Shown: positions 10,104-18,848 of the stretch, piece by piece
Numbering within the stretch: the stretch's first letter is position 1
Layout of the letters: each line of letters starts with the position of its first letter
Assembly (NCBI GenBank): GCA_030611765.1
Contig: JAUWPE010000012.1
Span: forward strand, 1-36,947
Length of the DNA: 36,947 nucleotides
Reading direction: 5' to 3'
Source: Candidatus Cloacimonadota bacterium
Lineage (GTDB): Bacteria; Cloacimonadota; Cloacimonadia; JGIOTU-2
Position numbers and translations under genes: made by a program
The notes under the pieces: model-generated
Database searches by the model: none
What the model was told of the DNA's origin: nothing
What the model saw: the letters and a program-made list of their open reading frames with translations, nothing else

Positions 10104-10225
10104 ACCTCCAAATAAAAAAAGTGACCGACTGCGGATCACTTTCAATATTATTGAAATTATTTCTTGTACCTTATTAACAGCTTTGGCGTCATAAGGTAGG
10201 AACTCGCAGTTCCTTTTTATGGTGT
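10104..10225 (-). promoter_or_regulatory. Structured leader of infC-rpmI-rplT operon (L20/IF3-type attenuator candidate)
   Basis: GGAACT/AGTTCC hairpin (10199-10213), ACCTTAT/ATAAGGT stem (10168-10197), TTTCAAT/ATTGAAA hairpin overlapping the terminator's 5' arm, then the terminator. Confidence 0.6.
10112..10141 (-). terminator. Intrinsic terminator hairpin in the infC leader
   Basis: Minus: AAGTGA(T)CCG-CAGT-CGGTCACTT followed by a T-run; immediately upstream of the infC Shine-Dalgarno. Confidence 0.75.
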
Positions 10226-10336
10226 TACTTATTTTTTACATATTTTGAGCGTCAAGTTTTTATACTTTGAATGATTATCATGCTCTATCACATTTCTTTT
10301 TCTTGACGATTAAAGTCACACTATTGTCTTGCTCCT

Positions 10337-11473
10337 ATGAAAAATATTTTCATGCTGGTTGGCGAGCGTTCTGCAGATGTCCATGCTGCCGAAGTAATTA
10401 AGCAGTTCAAACAGAAAAACCCTTCCCTTAATATTTGGGGAATTGGCGGTCCGTTGATGCAGAAGCAGGGATTCGAATCCATATTCCCTTTTTCAAAATT
10501 TTCAATAATTGGTTTCGCAGAAGTAATCGGTCATCTTGGGTTCATTCTAAAAGTATTCCGAAAACTCAAATCTGAATTCATTGCCCGAAAACCTGATCTT
10601 GCTATACTCGTTGACTATCCCGGCATGAATATTCGAGTTGCAAAGATCGCCTACGAATTTGACATACCTGTTCTGTATTATATCAGCCCGCAGGTGTGGG
10701 CATGGAAGAAAAAGCGTATTCATAAAATTGCCAAATACTCCGACAAAATCGCAGTGATTTTTCCGTTTGAAAATGAGCTTTATGAAGAGATCGGCGCTGA
10801 TGTTGAATACGTAGGACATCCAATAAGTGAGGAAATCACAATATCTGAAACACAAGAAGAATTTGCCGAAAAATACTCCCTCGATCTTAAAAAGGATTGG
10901 GTAGGATTTATCCCGGGAAGCAGAAATGTGGAAATCAAAAGAATTCTCCCTGAAATTGTTGAAACGATCAAAAACTTAAAAAACATCTATAAAGATTCTT
11001 GTCAATTTCTCCTATCTCAAGCTGATTCCGTATCAGATAAGCTATTTCAAAAAATCCTCTCTCCTGTGAAGAAAGATGTCACGATCATTCATGACACACA
11101 CGCTCTCATGAAATACTGCAAGGTCGTTGTGTGCAAATCCGGCACTTCCACGCTGGAAACCGGCTATCTGGGAACCCCAATGGTAGTCGTCTATAAAACC
11201 TCATCGCTTTCATATTTTATAGCACGAGCTTTCATAAAGATCAATATGATCGCTCTTGCAAATATTGTGATCGGGGAAAAAGTAGTGCCGGAACTCATTC
11301 AACATGCTGCCGCTGCCGAGAATATCACAAAAGAGGTCAGCTTATTTCTTGAAGATGACAATTACTATCAAAAAACAAGAAATGAGCTGCGTATCATAAA
11401 AGAAAAATTGGGAAAATTCAACACCTCTGAAAAAGTTGCATTAATTGCGATTTCAATGATCAATGAAACATAA
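10337..11473 (+). CDS. lpxB: Lipid-A-disaccharide synthase
   Basis: 378 aa; VGERSADVHAAEVI, GIGGPLMQKQGF, DYPGMNIRVA, YYISPQVWAWKKKRI, VGHPISEE, CKSGTSTLETGYLGTPMVVVYK. Confidence 0.93.
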   Translation: MKNIFMLVGERSADVHAAEVIKQFKQKNPSLNIWGIGGPLMQKQGFESIFPFSKFSIIGFAEVIGHLGFILKVFRKLKSEFIARKPDLAILVDYPGMNIRVAKIAYEFDIPVLYYISPQVWAWKKKRIHKIAKYSDKIAVIFPFENELYEEIGADVEYVGHPISEEITISETQEEFAEKYSLDLKKDWVGFIPGSRNVEIKRILPEIVETIKNLKNIYKDSCQFLLSQADSVSDKLFQKILSPVKKDVTIIHDTHALMKYCKVVVCKSGTSTLETGYLGTPMVVVYKTSSLSYFIARAFIKINMIALANIVIGEKVVPELIQHAAAAENITKEVSLFLEDDNYYQKTRNELRIIKEKLGKFNTSEKVALIAISMINET

Positions 11474-12071
11474 AACACTTCTTAATCTGGTTGAAAAACT
11501 AGGACCGTCATTAATAAAACTTCTCATGGGCACTCTGCGCATCAAGGAGTACGATAAACACAATCTCATATCTGCAAAAGAAACTCACGGAACAGTCATA
11601 TATACTTTCTGGCATAGCAGGATGCTTATCCCTACTTATACACATATAAACCAGCTTGTTCATGTACTTATTTCCCAGCATCGGGACGGCGAATATATTG
11701 CCCGCGTGATCAGGGGACTTGGTTTTGGAACTATTCGCGGCTCTTCACGGCGTGGCGGAATGAAAGCATTAAAAGAGGCATTCGTCATCTCAAAAAAATT
11801 TGATATAGCCCTTACGCCAGACGGTCCGACAGGTCCGAAGGAGATCGTTAAAGACGGGGCATTATATTTAGCATATCGGACAGGGAAGCCCATCATACCA
11901 ATGGTTTTTCTAATCAAATCAAGGTGGGAACTTCATAGCTGGGATAATTTTATGATCCCCAAACCCTTCTCCACTGTGAAGATGATTTATGGCAAACTGA
12001 TTTTTGTAAAATCAAAGTCTGAGATACCGGGAAAAAGAGAGGAACTTCAGGAAGCCCTAAAAAATCTGTAA
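11463..12071 (+). CDS. DUF374-family lysophospholipid acyltransferase-like protein
   Basis: 202 aa; FWHSRMLIP, SQHRDGEYIARVIRGLGFGTIRGSSRRGG, LTPDGPTGPKEIVKDGALYLAYRTGKPIIP. Confidence 0.88.
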   Translation: MKHKTLLNLVEKLGPSLIKLLMGTLRIKEYDKHNLISAKETHGTVIYTFWHSRMLIPTYTHINQLVHVLISQHRDGEYIARVIRGLGFGTIRGSSRRGGMKALKEAFVISKKFDIALTPDGPTGPKEIVKDGALYLAYRTGKPIIPMVFLIKSRWELHSWDNFMIPKPFSTVKMIYGKLIFVKSKSEIPGKREELQEALKNL

Positions 12072-12392
12072 TACCTGTACGAGTTTTACAATAAAGAATA
12101 GAATTACAATCCCGCTTCCCGTCATAATAAACACCCTCACCATTTCCGGGGTGAAAAAAGACTTACCCTCAGAATCCTTACCTTTATGTCTCTGAGTGTG
12201 CTTGACATTAGACCGCTTTTTTACAGACATGATGCGGAACTGGCTTTTGCTCAACCATTCAACATATCCATTACTATCTCGAAATGGATACAATCCCTTT
12301 CTTCTCTTATGATAAAAATCCTTCATGTCCATGCCGGAACGTTCGGCATCATCTTTAAATACTCTGTATAGAATTTCATTATTGGTACTCAT
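12057..12392 (-). CDS. Hypothetical protein with C-terminal TM helix
   Basis: 111 aa; basic N-terminal part, TM VRVFIMTGSGIVILFFIVKLVQVL; 3' end overlaps convergent DUF374 gene by 15 nt. Confidence 0.65.
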   Translation of the reverse strand: MSTNNEILYRVFKDDAERSGMDMKDFYHKRRKGLYPFRDSNGYVEWLSKSQFRIMSVKKRSNVKHTQRHKGKDSEGKSFFTPEMVRVFIMTGSGIVILFFIVKLVQVLQIF

Positions 12393-12530
12393 AGTGGTTT
12401 TTAAGTTGAAATCTCACATTTGTGTCAATAAAATCAAGCTCTCACAAAATTCATTAGTTAAAAAACTTGCATTAATTTTACAACCCCAAAAATTTTATCC
12501 ACTAATATATTCTATAAGGAGTTTATCAGT

Positions 12531-14324
12531 ATGTTAGATAAAATGCGTGGTATTTCTCGCCCCGTTATCTGGATCGTTGCGTTCGTTTTCATCGGCGGTA
12601 TGGCAACAATGGGTATCAGCAGCGTTTTTCAGGAAAAACCTTATGTGGGGCAAATTGCAGGTGAAAAAATAAAATATGATGAATATTATAAATTATTACA
12701 AAACACCTATACAAATTATATTCAGGATCCAGCCAATCAGAGCAAAGAAATCGATGATGCAACATATCGCAGATTGAATGACCAGACATGGGAGCAATTA
12801 GTTCAGAGGATTATTCTTGATAATGCAATTGAAAGATTTGATATTCATGTTTCTCCTAAGGAAGTTGCCACGAAAATGATCAACGAACCTCCTGAAATGA
12901 TTACTACCCATGAAGCTTTTCAGACTGATGGACAGTTTGACAAGAGTAAGTATTTACAGGCGCTGCAGAATCCTCAAATCGACTGGACATGGCTTTCCGG
13001 CTACTACGAACAGATCCTGCGATATGAGAAATTGAGAAATTTTGTTAATGCAGATGTCATCATCACTGATCAGATGGTTACGGAGGATTTCATAAAAAAA
13101 GAAACCAAAGTGAAAGCTGATATCATCGTATTTGCTGCCGATCAGATCGATTCTGTTTATGTTTCCGATGAAGAGATTGCAGAATATTACGATAAAAATC
13201 GTGGAAACTACAAAGAAAACCCTCAACGAAAATATCGTTATGTTACGATTCCTTTAGTACCGAGTCCTGAAGATAGAAAAGCAGCAGAAGATAAAATAAA
13301 TAAGATATATGAATTTGCTATTTCGGGTGAGGATTTTGCAGAACTCGCACGAGAATATTCAGAAGGTCCATCGGGTCCCGAGGGTGGAGATCTTGGTTAT
13401 TTCACCAAAGGAAAAATGGTAAAAGAATTCGAAGATGCTGCCTTTGCTTTGAATATCAATGAGATAAGTGAACCAGTAAAAACACAATTTGGCTGGCATA
13501 TAATCAAAGCTACAGATTTTCGAACCAATGAGAATGGTGAAGAAGAAATGAGAGCAAGCCATATTCTTTTTAAGGTCGAGCCCGGAGCTGATGCACGAAG
13601 AGATATTGAAACTGTTGCTCAAGGTTTTTATGAAAATGTGCAGGCAGACAGCTTCATTGTCATTGCCGAAGACCACGGACTGGAAGTGAAAGAGACAGAA
13701 CCCTTTGCAGAGGATGCACGCTATATTTCTGGACTTGGCAGAGCACAGATGCTCATAGATTTTGCTTTCAAAAATAAAGTGGGAGATGTGGCACCGCCCT
13801 ATCGAAGCGACAAGGGTGAATATTTCGTTGCCCAGATATCTTATAAAATCGGAGAACACTATAAAGCCCTTAAAGATGTGAAACAGGAAATTTATGATAA
13901 GATCGCAATGCAAAAAAAGATGAAGATAAAAAAAGTAGAAGCCAAAGCGATCGCTCCAATCCTCACTCCGGAAAATTTTGCGGAAATAGTTAAAGACAAT
14001 GATTTAAAAGTTGTTAGTACGGATTTTATCTCAGAAACCAGTTATATTCCCGATGTGGGGCGTGAAGTCAAACTCGTGCAGGAAATGATCGAACTGAAAA
14101 TACCCGGATCAATCACGGATGTTATAAGAGGAAACAAAGCTTACTTTATTGCAAAGATCGTTGAATTCCAAAGTCCTGATATGGCAAAGTTTGAAGAAAA
14201 GAAGGAAGCTCAGAGAATTCAGGTGGAGAATCAGCTCTTTAATCAAAATTATAATCAATGGTATGCCAAAACAAAGGAAGAGGCGAAAGTCAAAGATTGG
14301 CGTAGTAAATTCTTCCGTCTCTAA
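12531..14324 (+). CDS. PpiD/SurA-type peptidyl-prolyl isomerase
   Basis: 597 aa; N-terminal TM anchor, SurA_N-like region, parvulin rotamase (GEDFAELAREYSEGPSGPEGGDLGYFTKGKMVKEFEDAAFAL...FGWHIIK), second partial rotamase (RASHILFKV). Confidence 0.9.
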   Translation: MLDKMRGISRPVIWIVAFVFIGGMATMGISSVFQEKPYVGQIAGEKIKYDEYYKLLQNTYTNYIQDPANQSKEIDDATYRRLNDQTWEQLVQRIILDNAIERFDIHVSPKEVATKMINEPPEMITTHEAFQTDGQFDKSKYLQALQNPQIDWTWLSGYYEQILRYEKLRNFVNADVIITDQMVTEDFIKKETKVKADIIVFAADQIDSVYVSDEEIAEYYDKNRGNYKENPQRKYRYVTIPLVPSPEDRKAAEDKINKIYEFAISGEDFAELAREYSEGPSGPEGGDLGYFTKGKMVKEFEDAAFALNINEISEPVKTQFGWHIIKATDFRTNENGEEEMRASHILFKVEPGADARRDIETVAQGFYENVQADSFIVIAEDHGLEVKETEPFAEDARYISGLGRAQMLIDFAFKNKVGDVAPPYRSDKGEYFVAQISYKIGEHYKALKDVKQEIYDKIAMQKKMKIKKVEAKAIAPILTPENFAEIVKDNDLKVVSTDFISETSYIPDVGREVKLVQEMIELKIPGSITDVIRGNKAYFIAKIVEFQSPDMAKFEEKKEAQRIQVENQLFNQNYNQWYAKTKEEAKVKDWRSKFFRL

Positions 14325-14523
14325 TCCGAATAAACTATATCATTCAAGTTTCGCAGTAGTGGAAATTACTAAATAGATCATGTTTTTTATTTTTCCAATA
14401 TTTCATAACATATTGATTTTTATATAGTTACATATAAGTGCAAGATTGGTGATTTAAGCTGAATTTTCATGGTTTAAAATATCATTTTGCATTTTATCAA
14501 CGGACACGAAAAAGCCAAATCTG

Positions 14524-14647
14524 CTTTACCAAGCTGGGGCTTGGTAAAGAGAACCGGTCAACCAGCTGGTTGGCGGTAAAAAATAGTGTGTGATTCTCTT
14601 TACTAATTCAATCTCTCTACTCTTTACCAATTCCTAAATTGGTAAAG
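14524..14647. repeat. Cluster of palindromic hairpins (CTTTACCAA...TTGGTAAAG type)
   Basis: CTTTACCAAGC-TGGG-GCTTGGTAAAG (14524-14549), CAACCAGCTGGTTG (14559-14572), CTTTACCAATT-CCTA-AATTGGTAAAG (14622-14647). Confidence 0.85.
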
Positions 14648-14799
14648 TAATAACTAAAGAAGCCCTTGCTTCTACATTCTGCAGGAGTGGTTTTAAACAG
14701 TGAAGTTAGATAATTTTTCATTACAACTGGGAAACTTGAGTTATATAACAATAGGGCGAAAATAAAATTCACCCTTTTGTTATTGTAAAAAAAAATATC

Positions 14800-15165
14800 T
14801 TATTGTAATTTATGGTCTGGGAAATCTGCTTCGTTGGGACATATCACAATGATTTCACCAGTTTCATAATCACCGCTTGCAATATATTTATCACCATTTC
14901 CATTCTCGGGACACTCATAAGCATGTCGCAGATAACCGGTGCGTACCAGTTCTACAAGATCCCCAGAAAAGGACTGCTTTCTTTCAAACATATAGTTATC
15001 AATAGCATCTCTTACCTTTTTCATATTTTCAATACACAGGTCTGTTTTTTCCTGCGCCTTCACATTATAGAACTGGGGAACAAGAAGGATAAATGCCAGC
15101 GCAATTATCGCTATAATGCTTATTACTGTATAAATTGAGAATCCTTTACTATTTCTGAGCATCAT
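14800..15165 (-). CDS. Type IV pilin/pseudopilin-like protein
   Basis: 121 aa; KGFSIYTVISIIAIIALAFILLVPQF class III signal/N-terminal helix, globular part with two Cys. Confidence 0.7.
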   Translation of the reverse strand: MMLRNSKGFSIYTVISIIAIIALAFILLVPQFYNVKAQEKTDLCIENMKKVRDAIDNYMFERKQSFSGDLVELVRTGYLRHAYECPENGNGDKYIASGDYETGEIIVICPNEADFPDHKLQ

Positions 15166-15219
15166 TATCTCCTAAAATTTTTGTATAAATGAATTTCATG
15201 GCTTTGTTCAGTCAAGTTT

Positions 15220-15798
15220 TTAATCCAAATCTTTGGGTTCAAATCTTTTGCAAAAAGAAATAGGGATGAGAGCTTTGATCTTCACATCTTCTCCATGAAT
15301 TATTTCAATTACCTTTCCCTGCATCTGTTCAATCTTGTACAGCATCTCACCAAGTTCTCTGTAATTCGTTTCAATGAGCATTAGTTTTTTATTCGTTCTT
15401 GTCACGATTCGTGACTCTTTTATTGCCTTCTGGGCTGCTTCAGTATAAGATTTTATCAAACCACCAATACCGAGTTTGATCCTACCAAAATATCTAACGA
15501 CAACAAGCAGGACATTCAATAACTCATCCCCTTCAAGCACCTTTAAAATTGGAGGTCCCGAAGAATGTGACGGCTCTCCTGCATCTGTAGCATATTCTCT
15601 TATGGAATCCCCGTCAATTAATCTGTAGGCATATACAATATGTGTGGGTTTCCTGAACTCATTTTCAACTTCCTTGAGAATAGTATTTACCTCAGCTAAT
15701 GAGGTGACATGATAGATTCTACCATGGAACTTAGAATTTTTTATGTTCAACTTGATCCGTTGAGAATCTTTTATTGTCTTATACTGTTCTAACATCAT
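15220..15798 (-). CDS. YigZ/IMPACT (UPF0029) family protein
   Basis: 192 aa; ATDAGEPSHSSGPPILKVLEGDELLNVLLVVVRYFGRIKLGIGGLIKSYTEAA. Confidence 0.9.
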   Translation of the reverse strand: MMLEQYKTIKDSQRIKLNIKNSKFHGRIYHVTSLAEVNTILKEVENEFRKPTHIVYAYRLIDGDSIREYATDAGEPSHSSGPPILKVLEGDELLNVLLVVVRYFGRIKLGIGGLIKSYTEAAQKAIKESRIVTRTNKKLMLIETNYRELGEMLYKIEQMQGKVIEIIHGEDVKIKALIPISFCKRFEPKDLD

Positions 15799-15872
15799 AG
15801 TGTTGATAAATTATGCTGAGTTTTTTGTCAATATTTGTTGACATTATTTTACCGTCGAGGTGGGTTATAACC

Positions 15873-16340
15873 GTGAAAGAAACGATCCTTGTCAGTGCAT
15901 GTCTTCTTGGATTGCGTTGTTGTTATAATGGATGTAATAACACCGATCAACCGGTTTTAGATCTGAGAGATAAATATATACTTATTCCGGTATGTCCGGA
16001 ACAACTGGGTGGATTACAAACACCTCGTCCCCCTTCCTTCTTTATTAAAGGTGACGGTTCTCAGACACTTGAAGGAATCGATAACCTAATAAATGATCAG
16101 AACGAGAATGTTTCTTCACACTTTCGAAAAGGCGCTGAAGAAGCCCTGAAAATTTGTCGGCTTTTCAATATAAAAACAGCGATCCTGAAGGAAAGAAGTC
16201 CTTCCTGCGGTACTCATCAAATTTATTTAAAAGAAAAATTGACAAAAGGCATGGGTGTGACTGCTACAATACTTAAATCCAATGACATACGTATTATGTC
16301 GGAAAACGATATAAGGAGACCAGATGAAAGGAAAAACTAA
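15873..16340 (+). CDS. DUF523 family protein
   Basis: ETILVSACLLGLRCCYNGCNN...IPVCPEQLGGLQTPRPP...AILKERSPSCGTHQIY; likely GTG start at 15873 with GAGGTGG upstream (ORF track starts at 15813). Confidence 0.88.
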   Translation: MKETILVSACLLGLRCCYNGCNNTDQPVLDLRDKYILIPVCPEQLGGLQTPRPPSFFIKGDGSQTLEGIDNLINDQNENVSSHFRKGAEEALKICRLFNIKTAILKERSPSCGTHQIYLKEKLTKGMGVTATILKSNDIRIMSENDIRRPDERKN

Positions 16341-16530
16341 ATGGTTTAGTAAAAACAAGGGATACGGATTCATTACCGGTGATAACGGCAAAGAATATTT
16401 TGTTCATTGGCGTTCCATCGAAAGTGGTGGCTACAGAACCCTCGTAGAAGATGAAGAAGTCGAATTTGACGCTACCGAAACTGAGAAGGGAGGCCAGGCA
16501 ACAAACGTCAGAAGAACGCATGAATTGTAA
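16324..16530 (+). CDS. Cold-shock (CspA-like) domain protein
   Basis: 68 aa; GKTKWFSKNKGYGFITGDNGKEYFVHWRSI; RNP1 KGYGFI, RNP2-like YFVHW. Confidence 0.92.
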   Translation: MKGKTKWFSKNKGYGFITGDNGKEYFVHWRSIESGGYRTLVEDEEVEFDATETEKGGQATNVRRTHEL

Positions 16531-16544
16531 TTGCAATAACACAT

Positions 16545-17708
16545 ATGCATAATAAGGAACATTTTTTAGATAATCTTTATAAAGAAACGAATCTTCATGA
16601 AGAGGAGTATCTCTCCAGATATGCGACTAAAAATACTGAAGCATACAGGAAAGTTGACGAGCACGAGAAACGTCTGCGTGGTCCTTTTGCTATCGATCGA
16701 GATCGAATAATCTACACTGGAGCATATCGCAGATATCAAGGAAAAACACAGGTCGTGTACTTTTCCAATCTCTTTGATGAAGAGATGTCAAACCGCAGTT
16801 TGCATACAACTTACGTAGCGCAAGTATCCCGCAGCATCGGCAAACTACTTCGGCTCAATCTCGATCTGATAGAAGCTATCGCTCTCGGACACGATCTCGG
16901 GCATCCGCCTTTTGGTCACGACGGCGAAGAGTTGCTTAATGAGTGCTGTGTAAAGCATGGCATCGGACGGTTTCATCATAATATTGAAAGTTTATTCATT
17001 ATTGATCATATCACGAACCATGGAAAGGGGTTAAATCTCACCTTTCAAGTTCGCGATGGCATCGTATCTCATGATGGAGAAGTTCATGATGAACAACTTC
17101 ATCCAAAAAGAGATAAGACAGAAAAAGATCTGGAAGAATTCATCGAGACGATGAAAACTGATGATACAACCAGTCCTCCCGCCACTTTAGAAGCGTGCAT
17201 TGTGCGCATCTCAGATACGATAGCTTACATCGGTCAGGACATCGAGGATGCGATACGAATGGGATTTCTTAACAGGGAAGAACTTCCAAAAGATGCGATC
17301 CACAAACTGGGCTCTACCAATGATGAAATCCTGAGCACCCTCATTACAAATGTTATTTATAACAGCTTTGATAAAGACTATGTTGCTTTTGACAAAGAAA
17401 CTTCTGATGCATTGTATGAACTGAAACGTTTTAATTACAAGAAAATTTATAATCATCCTTGTATAAAAAAAGAAAAAATCACGATTCAGCGTGGCATGAA
17501 AATTCTTTTTGATAAATACATGTCCGATCTTGAGAAAAAACATACCGACTCAAAAATCTTCAATCATTTTCTCAATCATAAAAGTAATCAATATATCAAA
17601 GATACAAATGATGCAGAGAAAGTACGAGATTTCATCGCCACAATGACCGATCGCTACTTTAACCAGGAGCTCGAAGATTACATTCTTCCCGGAAGAGCTT
17701 CAGAATAA
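16545..17708 (+). CDS. dgt: HD-domain dGTP triphosphohydrolase-like protein
   Basis: 387 aa; YTGAYRRYQGKTQVV, SLHTTYVAQVSRSIGKLL, ALGHDLGHPPFGHDGEELL, ISDTIAYIGQDIEDAI. Confidence 0.9.
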   Translation: MHNKEHFLDNLYKETNLHEEEYLSRYATKNTEAYRKVDEHEKRLRGPFAIDRDRIIYTGAYRRYQGKTQVVYFSNLFDEEMSNRSLHTTYVAQVSRSIGKLLRLNLDLIEAIALGHDLGHPPFGHDGEELLNECCVKHGIGRFHHNIESLFIIDHITNHGKGLNLTFQVRDGIVSHDGEVHDEQLHPKRDKTEKDLEEFIETMKTDDTTSPPATLEACIVRISDTIAYIGQDIEDAIRMGFLNREELPKDAIHKLGSTNDEILSTLITNVIYNSFDKDYVAFDKETSDALYELKRFNYKKIYNHPCIKKEKITIQRGMKILFDKYMSDLEKKHTDSKIFNHFLNHKSNQYIKDTNDAEKVRDFIATMTDRYFNQELEDYILPGRASE

Positions 17709-17732
17709 ATAAATTGCAAATTTAGGACTTAT

Positions 17733-18840
17733 ATGGATATAAATATATTCGCAAAAGATGTAGAATATCTGAAAGAAAAAATACTCGAATTGCGGAGGTA
17801 TCTTTGACGTAGAGACCAAAAGCGCAAAGATATCTCAGTTCGAAAAGGAAATGAGCAACACTGGTTTCTGGGATGATCAGGAGCGTGCCCGAAAAATATC
17901 TGAAGACCTGAGCAGTCTGAAAGAAGATATTGATACTGCGAAGAAGATTACACAATCTCAGGAAGAACTTGAAGCTTTTCTCGCCATTCTGCAGGAAGAA
18001 AAAGATAATGAACTGGAAGCGGAAGCCGAAAAAAAATTAGCACAAACCAAAAAGTATCTTGATAAATTAGAAACACAACTGCTACTAAGTGACCCATACG
18101 ACAAAAAGAATGCAATTCTTGAGATTCATCCCGGAGCCGGTGGAACAGAATCCCATGACTGGGCAGAGATGCTTCTTCGTATGTATGTTCGCTGGGCAGA
18201 AAACCAGAATTTTCAAGTTGAGCTTATGGACAAGCAGCCCGGTGACGTGGCAGGAATCAGTTCTGCAACGCTGGAAATAAAAGGCAAATATGCCTATGGT
18301 TATCTTAAATCGGAGATCGGCATTCATCGGCTCGTCCGCATCTCTCCATTCGATGCAAATAAACGCAGGCACACTTCTTTTGCCTCTGTGTTTGTGTATC
18401 CGGAAGCTGACGATACGATAGAAATTGAGATAAATGAAAATGATCTAAGAATTGACACATTTCGCGCGAGTGGAGCAGGTGGGCAACATGTAAATAAAGT
18501 GAGCAGCGCAGTTCGTATTACACATATTCCCACAGGTATTGTAGCACAATGTCAATCCGAGCGCTCCCAGCTGCATAATAAGGACAATGCGATGAAAGTC
18601 TTAAAATCCCGCCTTCATCAAATGTATAAAGAAGAGCAGGATAAAAAACGGCAAAAAATCGAAAACGAGAAAAAAAGTATCGAATGGGGCAATCAAATCC
18701 GTTCCTACGTTTTTCAGCCCTACTCAATGGTCAAAGATCACCGCACTGATGAGCAAACAGGAAATGTTCAAGCGGTCATGGACGGAAATATTGACCAATT
18801 CATCGATGCCTTTCTAAAAAATAGATCATTGAAGAAATAG
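17733..18840 (+). CDS. prfB: Peptide chain release factor 2, with programmed +1 frameshift
   Basis: Frame 0 MDINIFAKDVEYLKEKILELRRYL then TGA at 17805-17807; context CGGAGG TAT CTT TGA C; +1 frame DVETKSAKISQFEKEMSNTGFWDDQ...GGQHVNKVSSAVR. GGQ and SPF (RISPFDANKRRHTSFASV) present. Confidence 0.95.
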
Positions 18841-18848
18841 AGGTTCTC

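Noticed and set aside
10342-10390. Variant LpxB N-terminal motif (VGERSADVHA instead of GExSGDxHG)
   Set aside because: Other LpxB motifs are intact; this is within plausible lineage variation and not enough for a finding.
10470-10482. GGATTCGAATCC resembling a tRNA T-loop
   Set aside because: Lies inside lpxB coding sequence with no acceptor, D or anticodon stems around it; no tRNA found by eye in the window.
14524-14647. Possible CRISPR array
   Set aside because: The units are palindromes of unequal spacing and differing interior sequence, with no regular repeat-spacer pattern or cas genes.
17805-17807. prfB TGA as a pseudogene stop or selenocysteine codon
   Set aside because: Context CGGAGG-TAT-CTT-TGA-C and the continuing +1 frame match the classical RF2 frameshift site.
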